Shown here one piece after another: positions 9,204 to 19,308 of a DNA stretch of 27,584 nt. Location: contig PYSS01000226.1 of assembly GCA_003049465.1 (NCBI GenBank), positions 1-27,584 on the forward strand, written 5' to 3'. A program made the translations under genes and the position numbers. Position 1 is the first letter of the stretch, and the number at the start of each line of letters is the position of its first letter. The notes below the pieces were generated by a model that worked only from the letters and a program-made list of their open reading frames with translations, searched no databases and was not told the DNA's origin. Origin of the DNA: Magnaporthiopsis rhizophila (lineage: Eukaryota > Ascomycota > Sordariomycetes > Magnaporthales > Magnaporthaceae).

Positions 9204-10844
9204 TCAGACAACGCCCTTCCTGGCACGCGTAGAGTCACGTCGGCGACGACGCTCCTCGCTCGGCGATTCGGGCCCCTTGACATCGTCACCAAACGTCTCC
9301 ATGTCGCCCATGCTTGGGATCATGGCCAGCGGCGGTCTTGGGCCGCGCGGCTGGCGTTGCTGCTGCTGCTGAGCCTGGTCCCGGATGTTGGGCAGCGACC
9401 GAATGGGCCGCGACGTCTCCTGCTGCTGATGCTCGGCTGCGAGCCTGTGCAGCACCGGCGGCCGGTTGACGTGGGCGACGAAGCGGAAGCCCAGGGGTAG
9501 CGCCGGGCGCGGGAGCTGGGACGGCGGCGGCGGCGGCACCCGGGAATTCTGCAAGCCTGCCGTGCCCGCTGGGTATTGCGGGCTCTGCCTTGCCGTGTCG
9601 TCCCGCCATTGCAGCTCGGGCGTGGGCGTCTCGCGCCCTGTCCTCATCTTGTTGAACGCGCTGACCGCCCGCTTGCCACGGAGGCTGTTCTTGAGCTTTG
9701 ACAACAGCCTTCTCGCTCTGCCCTTGTCGGCGGCCCCGTCGTTGTCCCCCTCGTCCTCTGGCTTTTCCTTCTTTCCCCCGCCGCCGTCTTTCGAGTCGGA
9801 CGAGAGGCTCGTGTCCCCGAGATTCTCGTACGGCTGCGATGCCACGAGGTCGGGATTGTTCGTCCTGGCGAGGAGGTTCTCTTGCCGCTGCCGCTGCTCG
9901 TCCCGAACCCGCAGCCTCTCCTTCTCCTGCTCCGCCCTCTTCGCGGCCGCTTTGGCGGTGCTGTCTGTTAGTTGCCGCTGCCGTGCCGCGGCGTCCAGCT
10001 GCAGCTCCGACGCCTCCAGCCTCGCCATGGGGTCAGGGGTCCGGGAGCGAAGGAGCCTCCATTCCGAATTCGCGGCCGGGGCAGGACGCCCTGAATCCTC
10101 GCGCCGGCCTCCGAGTCTGCTCGGCGCACGATCATCCGACACCGTCCGAGAATGTGTGCCAAGCGCGCTGGGCGCTTTTGTTCTCTGAGCCGGAGATGCG
10201 TCATGTGGACTGTGTGGTGAGGCCGAGAGGTCGGACAGCTTCCCAGGCGACGATGCTGAGCTGGTGATGGCGATTGGCTGGCCTCCCGCATCGGCCATTC
10301 GCTGACTTGTGGACTGATATAAAAGGCGTCTGGCATTCGCCGCCTGTGCCTGAAGCCTGATATTCTTGAGGCTATCGTAGGTCTCGCCGCTGCTCGCCGT
10401 CCCGCCGCTCTTGTCGTCGATCGGAACGGTGGCCTGTCTCGCCCTGTTGCTCGGGGTCTCTGGTGGTGGTGTCCTGCCAAATGAAACGGTGACCGGTTCC
10501 TCAAGAAACCGGATGCCGGGCTGTTGCGCAGGAGGAGCTGGGGCTGGCCGGGCCATGACCGAAGATGTGTCGTCGTTCCCGGAGATGGCGCGACGGTGGC
10601 CGTTCAAAAGTGGGTGCTGCTCAAGCTGGAAGCTCAGCTTATACGGATCGTCTGTGACAATAACAGTCGCTGCGTCACTGCTTCTGTCCCCCGAGTAGAC
10701 AGAAGACGTGGGGCGTGCCAGCTGCATTGCATTGTCACTAACGCCACCTGCGCCAGTTGGTCCTAGCCTGCTTTTTTGGTGCGGGTCGAAAGGGCGCGGT
10801 ATCCTCGAAGGTTTCTGCGGCCGACGGTCCTCGTCCTCGCTCAT
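9204..10844 (-). CDS. Uncharacterised disordered fungal protein (possibly C-terminal half of the gene at 11106-12832)
   Basis: A 546-residue open frame from ATG 10844. I do not recognise the family. Most of it is Ser/Pro/Arg-rich and probably disordered. The N-terminus carries KPSRIPRPF, which holds an SxIP-type motif at residues 13-16. Residues about 272-328 form a charged heptad-like stretch, probably a coiled coil. Residues about 376-403 (RARRLLSKLKNSLRGKRAVS...) are strongly basic and may be amphipathic. A Gln run occurs near the C-terminus, which is very Arg-rich. The same frame stays open upstream of the ATG to 11105 (Pro/Ser/Arg-rich, no Met). It is then stopped by TAG at 11106-11108, which is also the stop of the preceding gene in the same frame. 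This may therefore be the second half of one interrupted gene, or a separate gene with a promoter of at most 261 bp. Confidence 0.65.
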   Translation of the reverse strand: MSEDEDRRPQKPSRIPRPFDPHQKSRLGPTGAGGVSDNAMQLARPTSSVYSGDRSSDAATVIVTDDPYKLSFQLEQHPLLNGHRRAISGNDDTSSVMARPAPAPPAQQPGIRFLEEPVTVSFGRTPPPETPSNRARQATVPIDDKSGGTASSGETYDSLKNIRLQAQAANARRLLYQSTSQRMADAGGQPIAITSSASSPGKLSDLSASPHSPHDASPAQRTKAPSALGTHSRTVSDDRAPSRLGGRREDSGRPAPAANSEWRLLRSRTPDPMARLEASELQLDAAARQRQLTDSTAKAAAKRAEQEKERLRVRDEQRQRQENLLARTNNPDLVASQPYENLGDTSLSSDSKDGGGGKKEKPEDEGDNDGAADKGRARRLLSKLKNSLRGKRAVSAFNKMRTGRETPTPELQWRDDTARQSPQYPAGTAGLQNSRVPPPPPSQLPRPALPLGFRFVAHVNRPPVLHRLAAEHQQQETSRPIRSLPNIRDQAQQQQQRQPRGPRPPLAMIPSMGDMETFGDDVKGPESPSEERRRRRDSTRARKGVV

Positions 10845-11105
10845 GTCGTCCCTGACGGAGCCGGGGATAGGACTCAGGCTAAGATCGTATGACGGCCGCC
10901 GGATGTCTCTGGGTGCCAGTCGCTGGCGAGGCGGCGGGCCTGTCGACCCCGATGCCCAACCTCCTGCAGGCGCCTGGTCAGGACCACGGCCGGTATCTGT
11001 TGAGGAGGTAGCAGTCCGCGTGCCTGTCCGGTCGCGAGATGAGGAACGCAGTGGTGGGGCCGGCGGCGGTCGTGGCGGCGGCGCACTGCTCGCAGGAGAC
11101 GCCCT
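10845..11105 (-). other. ATG-less open extension between two in-frame coding stretches
   Basis: These 87 codons are open and in the same frame as both neighbours. They translate to a Pro/Ser/Thr/Arg-rich segment ending in RRPSYDLSLSPIPGSVRDD before the ATG at 10844. The composition resembles the disordered downstream protein. A second frame here (minus strand, within about 10980-11178) is also open and has GC-rich third positions. That is expected as a shadow of Pro/Ala/Arg codons, but it leaves the reading uncertain. The interval is either coding sequence of a longer gene or a short intergenic promoter. Confidence 0.4.
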
Positions 11106-12832
11106 CTAAGCGGTCTGCGAGACTGTCGCACGCCGAACCAGCGCTGTAGTTGTAGGCTCCGGGTAGGTGGGGATGCAAAAGTCAGGTTCCAGGGGCGTTG
11201 CCGGTCTGGGCCAGGGCTGCATGTTCTCTTTTTGTTTGTCATGCTGTTGTCTGCTCGCCACTTTGGCCAGTTGTTCCCGTCGCACCTTCTCGGCTTCCAG
11301 CGACGCGCGGGGCGTCTTGGGGTTCTTGAATAGGTCTTGGACGGATGTGATGTCGTGCATCACCCCCTGGACGAGGAAGGCCGGCTGTTGCTTCTTGCGC
11401 TCGCCGCCATCGCCTCCATTGCTAGGAAGTGTGGGCTCGGAGGTCATCTTGCGCACGGTTCGGAGCGGCCGCGGCCACAGCTTGCTTGTTGCTCGTCTCG
11501 GTGTGACCGTGGGCAGCGAAGTCTGCCTGTCCTTGATAGGCCCATTCCGCGCAGTATCTTGGGACTTGCGGAGGGCGGGGTGGATGTCCAGAGCTGATGT
11601 GCCCCTCGAGAAACTTGCTGACTTTTTCCGCGTGGTCGGTACGGACGAGATGTTATCGAGAGGAAAGGGCGTCGCCATGTTGGGATGTCGGGTGGTAGAT
11701 GCCAAGGCGGTGCGTTGTGTTGATGTTTCTGGCGACAAGACGCGCCGCGGACTACCGATGTGTGTTGTGATGGGGAAGTTCAGATCGAGAGCGTGGATGC
11801 GGGTCATCATTTGCTCGTAGTGGCCCAGGTAGCCCGTCAATTGGTCCCCAGGAAATCCGAATAAAGCAGCGTACACGTCGTGCCATTGGCCCACCCCCGC
11901 CGCCTCCAGCATGCTTCGGAGCAACGCGTCTCGGTCCCGGCGCGTAAATGTTTGCCCTCCCACCAGACGCACATAGAAGAGGACTCTCAAGCGGCACACA
12001 GTATCCTTCAGGATACCGTGTGGATATTGGGCATATGGAGGGAAGACGGCGTTCAGAAGCGCCAGAACGGTGGTTATGCCGGCACCTCTTCGTCGGCCGC
12101 GGAACATCTGGAAACTCAGAGCCTGGAGGGTGCAGAGATAAACAAAGGCCACGTTAGTGTCATAGCAACCAAAGGCAGCCCTCTCAGGGATCCAGGAAAC
12201 AGGAACAGCACCAGGAATGAGAAAATTCCCCTTCGCAGACTCACATAGATTCTCAATCCCAGGAACACGGAACGATATGTTGCCCGTGCCATGTCGTCAT
12301 CGTCGAATATCTCCTGCAAGGCACTGATCTCTGGCGGTCTCATTTCTCCCCCATACTCGCCTGTCTTACACCTCAGGCCGAGACGAGAGTCAGTCACCTC
12401 TCTTATCAAAACATCGCGCTTGCTTTCCATCTCGTTCAGGATGTCCAGTCCATGCAGAATCTTGGCCATGTTCTCGAAATCCTCTTCCGTCTCCGGGATG
12501 GCGTCCCGGAGCGCTTCGCGCAAGTCCGTCGGTAGATCCAGCGCAGTAGGCTGTCCAAACTGCGTAGAGTGAGCCACTGCTACACTCGTTTGGACGTCTT
12601 GCGACGCATCAAATATCTGTATTCTTGTTAGGGCATCACCAGGATCCAGCTCTGTAGTGTTCTCGGGCATCAATTGGGAAACGAGGCGTGCAAGGCCTGG
12701 CATCCTCCAGAGAGCCCACAGGTCCTTCACCGACGGTTCCCGTTCTTGCGCAAAATCAGCAATTCCGCATCCAAGGCGTGAACGAGAGGGGTGGGACCAT
12801 CGCTTACTTGATTTGCTTGATGCGCCTTCCAT
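11106..12832 (-). CDS. Uncharacterised fungal protein, two exons
   Basis: Proposed exons are 12832-12245 and 12122-11106, giving 534 residues. The intron (12244-12123, 122 bp) has a perfect GTGAGT donor, a CACTAAC branch point and a CAG acceptor, and joins phase-0 codons as ...FLGLRIY|ALSFQMF.... The ATG at 12832 sits in strong context (A at -3, G at +4). The in-frame extension upstream offers only a GTG at 12934. Residues 1 to about 320 look folded and helical, including HGLDILNEMESKRDVL, FDDDDMARATYRSVF and TTVLALLNAVFPPYAQYPHG. The rest is a basic Ser/Thr-rich tail containing a KEN triplet (DKQKENMQPW). I do not recognise the family and assign no function. The reading stops at TAG 11106-11108, and the same frame then continues open to 9204. 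The gene shares a 402-bp divergent promoter with the mitochondrial ATPase gene. Confidence 0.78.
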
Positions 12833-13234
12833 GTTGATGTAGAGTCGGGAGAGTTGATTAATTTTCTTTTCCAGTCGCTGCTCACTTTTGGGGATGTTTG
12901 TCGAAGTACGCTGAGTCGAATCTGAGGTGCACACAGCAAAGAATTATTTGCGACAGGGGAAAAAATCTTCGGCCATACTCCCCGCAGCGTGACCTTAGTA
13001 CCTTTATAATCATCTGGTACTTTTTTGACAAGGCTCCTAATCCCAACTCCGACGTCGTCAACTGACATCTCAGGAGTGACCAAGCCACAGTAACGTTATT
13101 GCGCCACGTCACGTGAAGCAAACAATCATTCAATCAGACGCCACATCCAATTATCCATGTAGACAGCGAAGCAGCAAGGCTGCCACAGCCTGACAAGAGC
13201 AACAAGGCGTCCCTGGTGTAAGTATTGTGTCGCC
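12833..13234. promoter_or_regulatory. Divergent promoter of the uncharacterised gene and the mitochondrial ATPase gene
   Basis: There are 402 bp between two start codons facing away from each other. GTCACGTG at 13108-13115 is an exact RTCACRTG site of the kind bound by Cbf1-type bHLH factors. A CCAAT box lies at 13147-13151. Both are nearer the ATPase start (about 120 and 85 bp upstream), which suits a housekeeping mitochondrial gene. Transcription start sites are not visible, and factor binding is inferred from motif identity only. Confidence 0.55.
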
Positions 13235-15564
13235 ATGCTGCAGCGCCGTGCTTGGCGGTGCAATTCGCACTTGCTCCCCCAAGCAAGACTCAACCACGAA
13301 GGGTCCCGGCTGAGCCATCACATCCAAACCCGCCAGTTGTTGACATGGTCACGATGTCAACAAAGATATGCGCCTGGCGCGCCACTTCGACAGCGGCTCC
13401 AGATACACACCTTACCAGCCACAACACGCGCCTCTGTGGCCACGATTTATTGCCGCGACGACGCATTGCGTCCCCATCACGACCTGCTAGTGGTTCCCCA
13501 GCGCCGGTACGCGCATGCGCCGCCGCCTCGCCTAAGCACTCCAGGTGACGAGCACCGCAGAGTCGCAGGCTGTGGGGCGGCCACGTCGCCTGATAGGTCC
13601 TTCTTGCGGGGAAGCGCGCCGAGTCCCGAGTCTGCGGATCAACAGCCCCTGAGCGCAGGCCTGAACCCGGCGGTTGAGAATTCGTGCTCCGGGAGCCTGT
13701 ATTCCCTACCGTCCTCCCGCTTTCAGTCCAGAAGATACTTCTCTTCCAGCCAAGCGAGGCAAGACAGCGACTCAAAAGGGCACGATCATGGCGATAGGCC
13801 GCCGCCCCTTGGTTGGCGCATGTTGGAGTCCGCGGCAACCTCCTTTGCCTCCATCCTCGTGCTAGCCTTGGGCTTCGGCGGTGCCGGATATGGCTACCAC
13901 AAGTTTTACAAGCGCCTGGTGCTTCAGAAGATGCAAGGCGCCTTTGAGCCCGGCGATCCTGTGCTAGACCTCGCGGCGATGAGCAAGGGCATGACAGCAG
14001 CATTGCCGCCGACGCGGACCACGGGTGACGGCCAGCACGCGGAAGAGGCTCCGCACTGGGTGCAGCGTTCCGAGCAGAGAAAGGTCAATGACATTGTGGC
14101 CGGAGACGAGGTCGGGCACTACTACCTGTTCCTGGGCGAGAAGGGCACAGGCAAGAGCAGCATGCTGCTGGACGCCATGCGCAAGATTGACGGCGACGGC
14201 GTGGCAATGTTCGAGGCCCACGCCGACCTCGAGATCTTCCGCATCCGCCTCGGCAAGGCGCTCGACTACGAGTTCCACGAGGACTACATCGGCAGTTACT
14301 TCAGCGAACGCGGACCGCGTGACACCACGGCTCTGCTGGATATAGAACGCGCCCTGAACAAGCTCGAAAAGGTGGCCATGCTGTACCGCAAAAAGCGGCC
14401 TGGCCGCCCGCTCGTCGTCATCATCAACCAGATGCATCTAGTTCGCGACGACGACGACGGTAAAGACCTCCTGGAGCTGCTCCAGCAACGCGCCGAGCAG
14501 TGGGCCGCTGCGAGGCTTGTCACCATGGTCTTCAACAGCGACGACTACTGGGTATACGAGCGCTTTAAGCAGCTCGCCACGCGCATGGAGGTGGTCAGCA
14601 TCCAGGACCTGCCCAAGACCGAAGCCACCGCCGCGCTGAAGAAGTATCGCCTCCGCCACTTCCAGCAGCACCTCTCCGACGATCTGGCCGAGAAGATATA
14701 TGACAAGGTCGGCGGCCGCCTGTCGTTCCTGAACCGCGTCGCGAAGGTCAAGGATAGTGAGAGGATGCTTAAAAAGTGTGACGACATTATCGAGATGGAG
14801 AAGACCTGGTTTCTCAACCAGTGTTGGATCCTCGGTATGGAGATGGACGACGACGTGATGGATCAGCAGAAGTGGGCGGTGAGTAACCGACATCATGCCA
14901 CTTCTCTATACGAAATCGATACGAGATGGGTTTGTGCTAACAAGATGGGTTGATCCTCCGAACGATGTGCGATTTAGTCCGCAGCAATGGTTCTCGCCCT
15001 GGCCGTAAGCTCCGGAACCCCTTTCCTGCCAAGTGATATCCACCCCAGTTCCTCGTCCACTAACACCCTCTTTCGCCACGGCAGCTCGTCGACAAGGAGG
15101 CTGAAATGGACAAGACGTATGATCCGGTCAAGGGCCACGTCTTGCCGTCGTTTGCTCTCCACGAGGCGCAGCAGATCATGACGCGCGCCGACTTCATACG
15201 CGCCCTGGACCGGCTCAACCTCTTCACCATCACCAGCAAGGCCAAGGTGCGCGCCTCATCGGTGCCCATGCAGATGGCCTTCCGCGAGATCTGCTCCGAG
15301 CCGGGCTTCCGCAAGCACCTGGACGAAACCATGCTGCGCATCGCCGACATCGAGAGCCTCGGCCGCACGCGCGAGCTCGTCGCCAAGGACCTTGTGATCG
15401 GCGGCCACTATGAGATCGAGACGCAGCACGCTGCTGCTACTGGCCTTGGCGGTGGCGGTGCCGGCGGCCGTCCTTCCAAGGCAGTGGTGCGGCTGAGAAA
15501 GCTACCGGGCACTCGCCCGGCTGCCTCGACCAGCCCCGAAGATGAACCGGAGGAATCTCCGTAG
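13235..15564 (+). CDS. Mitochondrial membrane-anchored P-loop ATPase, three exons
   Basis: Proposed exons are 13235-14878, 14978-15004 and 15085-15564, all joined in phase 0, giving about 716 residues. The N-terminus (MLQRRAWRCNSHLLPQARLN) is basic, hydroxylated and almost free of acids, as in a mitochondrial presequence. RRYFSSS near residue 166 resembles an R-3 processing site. One hydrophobic segment at about 201-220 (TSFASILVLALGFGGAGYGY) should anchor it, probably in the inner membrane. The ATPase core follows: Walker A GEKGTGKSS at 301-309, then a Walker B-like strand RPLVVIINQMHLVRDDDD at 391-408, then LVTMVFNSDDYWV near 428, which resembles a sensor 1 region. The C-terminal domain includes WASAAMVLALALVDKEAEMD across the splice junctions. 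The family resembles AAA/ATPase_2-type fungal mitochondrial proteins of unknown function; substrate and partners cannot be stated. Confidence 0.92.
14879..15084 (+). other. Intron / 27-nt micro-exon / intron in the ATPase gene
   Basis: Intron 1 (14879-14977, 99 bp) has a GTGAGT donor, a GCTAAC branch point and a TTTAG acceptor. Intron 2 (15005-15084, 80 bp) has a GTAAGC donor, a CACTAACAC branch point and a GGCAG acceptor. The 27-nt exon between them encodes SAAMVLALA in phase 0. Without it the flanking exons would still be in frame, so skipping would remove exactly nine residues. Two complete sets of splice signals make this reading much better than one 206-bp intron. Confidence 0.8.
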
Positions 15565-18500
15565 CCTCCGACCCCTATTTAGCTCCCCTGCGTACGATGT
15601 TTTGTGTGCCATTCCTGTCTTTGCACCCCGCACCCCATCAGCCGCACCCCTTCCTTCGTTTCTCTGTCGTCGTCTTTGGATTTCCATCCCATTTTCTCTG
15701 ACACTTCTGGCATGTTCCCATGTTCAGATTAGATCTTTCCCCGATTGTGGTGGCGGCTGTCATTATGTGACAGGCCCCTTTGTTATTTCCTTTCGTGCAA
15801 TCCTGTAACAATAGATCAAGTTCGCGCCGAGCACGAAAATTATCCACATGGCTCGACGCTGACGTGCGTGTCTACATAGCGGCAAGCCTTTTTGTTTCCC
15901 CTTATGTAGCAGTCTCTTTTTCTTCTCGCTTGTTGGCGTCTCGATCTCCACGTCCCTAGTGTTCTTCTGGGATCGCCGTCTGCTATTTCTGTTGGTCCAT
16001 CTCATGGCTCCTCCCATCCCTGGTCGTCGATTCCGGTCTCGGCCCCGTACGCTGATCCCCCTTGCCCGGGGCTGGTCGGGGCTTTCTACCCTTACTAGCG
16101 CACCAGGGGACCGTCCCTGGCTGTGTCCAAGGTGGCGTCGCCGCTATTCCGCTCTCCTCTTCAGCGCAGTCGCCTCTGGCCCACTAGCACAGTATAGGCC
16201 TTCGAGCACCTTATTCCCTCCCCCCACGTAATCTCCAGACAAATTTCGTATCTCTTACACGGCATTTGCCATTCAACCCCGCTCCCCCTTGCTTGACGCT
16301 TGGCCGTCACCAGCTTAGCCCGGTCCGAAGGCTTCGTACCGAAAGGCCAGCCGGGAGCTCTATTCCGGCGCCACCACGCCGGGCGTTGCTCCTCTCTCCC
16401 CCGGCCTTGTGGCCTAGGTCTGGGCGTGGCCAGCATGTGGTTGTCTAAGCTAGAAGAAGTCATATCTCCGTCCGTTGGATTCTTGGCGTTCTTCCGCGCC
16501 AATGCCGGGCGCATGAGGTCTGCTTCTCCCTGGCTCGCCAAGACTCGATTCAGAGAAAGCCCCGAGAGGCTGTTGGAGACTTGGAGGTCAGCCTCACCTC
16601 GATTTCCTTCTGGCTGACATGGCGGGATATTGATGGCTAGGGCTGTCAGCTCTTTGTGCGATCCCGCCGAATTTGCGCAAGATCTCGTTGTGCATGTCTG
16701 CAGGCTCCCAGCTCGGTTATTTTCTACTGAACAACAAGCACAAGGTGGAGCCGGGACCCCTGGTAATCTCGATCATCATGTCTTTGTACAGATATGCTTC
16801 CTGTTCCTTCTCGCGTGGCTATCATTCGCCTATCTCCGGCTCACGGGGCTCACCTAGCCGGTTAGCTCACCATTTGCCAAGGAATTTACGCGAGAGGTAC
16901 GGGCGGATGGGGAGAGCCCCGTCCGGAACATTTCCGCCCGACCTGCGTCTATTACTGTATGTTACGTACTACAGCGGAACGCGTCAGAAATCTGCAGGAT
17001 CCTCACCACCGCCGGACCCGGCTTTCTGGGCGCAGAACCGCCCTTTTTTTCTTACCACACCATCACATATGGCGACGCAGCTATTCCTGCAGCTTCCGTT
17101 CCGGGACCGAGGGAGCAGAGGGAGAAACCCCAGAAGGATGACGGACTTTCCACACACTCATACCCAGGGAGATGGACCAGCCGACGGTGGACCAACGAGG
17201 AGGCTGAATGCAAGGTCGTGGGCATGGACCAGCACTGCAGCAGTCATATGAGCCAAGCAAGCGCGAACCTTATACCCCGAGCTAGCATCCGTTAGTGCTA
17301 GTGGGCGCCGGGCAAGACGTGACCACTCCCCCTTTCCCTCCTTGTTTTCCACCCGGAATTTGCCATGCAGGTGAGAATGCTGGAGGGAAGAACCTTGGCT
17401 GCTCGGAGTTGGACTAGTTGTGTTGGCGGCTGACTGCATAAGACATAAGCAAGCGACGAGATCCAAGTGACGCTGTTTTTATGCCACCACCACCGACAAG
17501 CCTTGCATTAGGCTGGACGCCCAGGCCTTATGCTGGTCCATTCTTGTCGCCAGAGAGCCCGGAGGCGGGCGGGAACGGGAGCCTGTGCGTCTGCATAACG
17601 ACGGACGGACGGATGGATTTCTTTTAAAGGTCGGTCAAAGCTCAACAAAATGGGGAAACGGTGAGCAGGTTTCTGTATGCAATTGATATGCAGGTCTGTA
17701 TGCAGACAGCTGCTGCCTGACCGTTCCTAGCTGGGTTGGGGAAAAGGCGAGGAGAAGATGCGAGCGTGAGCGTTTTAGGATAGGTTTGTTGTCGCCATCC
17801 ATCCACCCAGTTCTTCGCCTTCTTGCCCATCCTCTGGGAAATCCTTCCTGGGCAGAAGAGGGGCTACGTCCGGCCGCTAACGAACACGGCTTTGATGCCG
17901 GTCTCTGTGATGGCCAGGCCTACGCGTCGGCGCGAGAATATACGACGAGTAGGAAGAGAGAGAAGGGCCGGGCTGGGCTGGATCGCCCACCCTCCTTTTC
18001 CCTGCAGCAATCCCAGCAACCCAGACCAAGATCCGCCCCATTCCACCAAGATCGTCCCCTCCTGCTAGCGGCTTGCACTAAGAGCTGGCCCTTGACCTAT
18101 GGCGAGGCGCTCTTGCCATTTCCGACTGTGGTGAGGCTGTCTACTATTGTTCGCGAGCCAGCAAAAGAAAAACTAAAAAGCAAAAGCGAGATTCGTGATG
18201 CAAGATCTCTACAAGGTATGTACATGTAGTCCACGTGCGGCAACATCAGCGGCGTGTCTCAGGTCCCAATGAAATCACCTCACCTAGTAGCGTGGTGTGT
18301 GCCGCCCTTTTAGTTTCACTACGTCTTCGCTCGTGGCAAGAGAACGCGATGCCCATTCGCCCGCTCGTCCGGCGCGTCGCGCTTTTCGGGAGATTTCCTC
18401 GTGGTCTGACCGGCTGAGCGGAGATTTAGAAACCAGTCAGCTACATATCTAGCCAGCGGCTGAGGGAAGGCAGGGGAGAAACCCCGTTAACGGTGGTGAA

Positions 18501-18600
18501 CGCGGATCAGGAGACGGGCTTCCGGTGGTCCATACCAAATCTCGACTGCAATTCTCGAAGATGACCTAACAGATGGGAAAGCATGGGAACCATGAAGCGC
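15565..18600. other. Gene-free region, left part: ATPase 3' flank and unassigned DNA
   Basis: The first few hundred bases are T/C-rich and should hold the ATPase 3' UTR. Beyond that I see only open frames without protein-like character (for example 16161-16541 - and 17786-18229 +), which are rich in Arg, Cys and Trp and lack recognisable motifs. Small direct repeats occur, such as TCTGTATGCA at 17672-17681 and 17695-17704, and a short GGAC-type tandem near 17600. No tRNA B-box, rRNA or transposase was recognised. Confidence 0.5.
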
Positions 18601-19258
18601 TCGTCATCTGCAACGTGTATGTAGGGACAATCACAGCCGAGGCGGTGTGTGTGTGCAAGCAAGCAAGCACTAGAGACACTAGCCATGCTGGATGACTGTC
18701 ACAAAAACAAGGGGCTGATCGGACAACCAAACAGCAGAGATAGATTGCGACATCCAACCAAATGGGAAATACGCAACCCAGCTGTTTGGAAACGCAGCAG
18801 TGATCGGTCAAAAAAGAAGCAAAAAGTGACAACACAGTCTGGCAGCGGCTTGGAAGGCAGGAAGAGCATCTACACCGTACTGCGTATGCATGCAGAGGCA
18901 TGCACCTCTTCGTATTTTCACAGCTGGTCGGATCCTTTGATGGTCCGCACTTCAGCCGTCGGTCTAAGCGTCTGCGGTCTTTGCTTGCCGTGCATGCAGG
19001 AAAATAAAATAAAGAAAAAGTCTTGTTTTTTCCAAGGTTCATGGGGTCTGCGGAAGAGCAGGGCTGGCTGAACCGGCAGAAAAAAAGGAGCTAATTAGGT
19101 TCTGGGCGTTGTGCATGGATCACCGAGTACGAAACAAGTACCGTCAGTCGTATTCCAACCGCTGCCAAATGGGCCGTGCAAGAGACAAGGAGCAGTAGTC
19201 AGGTGTAAGCCACATCATAAGATTTGCGAATATGCATTTTCCGGCTGGGGATCCCATC

Positions 19259-19308
19259 GAGAAGAAAAAGAAAAGAAAGAAAAAAAAAAGAAAAAAAAAA
19301 GGAAGAAA
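19259..19308 (+). repeat. 50-nt polypurine (A/G) tract
   Basis: An uninterrupted run of A and G, mostly A with single G interruptions. It lies in the gene-free region about 5 kb upstream of the AT-hook regulator. Such tracts disfavour nucleosomes or can form triplexes; here that is inference. Confidence 0.8.

Noticed and set aside
10978..11178. Minus-strand frame reading through the TAG region with a Cys-containing peptide
   Set aside because: Its GC-rich third positions are explained by the second positions of Pro/Ala/Arg codons in the main frame. It stops within about 60 codons and no splice signals join it to the flanking exons. I keep some doubt.
12833..12934. N-terminal extension of the two-exon uncharacterised protein to 12934
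   Set aside because: The codon at 12934 is GTG, not ATG. The first ATG is at 12832, in strong context.
14879..15084. One single 206-bp intron in the ATPase gene
   Set aside because: Two full sets of donor, branch point and acceptor signals exist, and the 27-nt exon between them is in phase and encodes a helix-compatible SAAMVLALA that fits smoothly.
16630..16857. Short plus-strand frame ending in a hydrophobic segment
   Set aside because: It begins at a non-ATG codon and has no neighbours or motifs to support it.
18566..19042. Cys-rich 158-codon minus-strand frame, considered as a small secreted protein
   Set aside because: The N-terminus is not a clean signal peptide, Cys and Trp are scattered throughout, and codon use resembles non-coding DNA.
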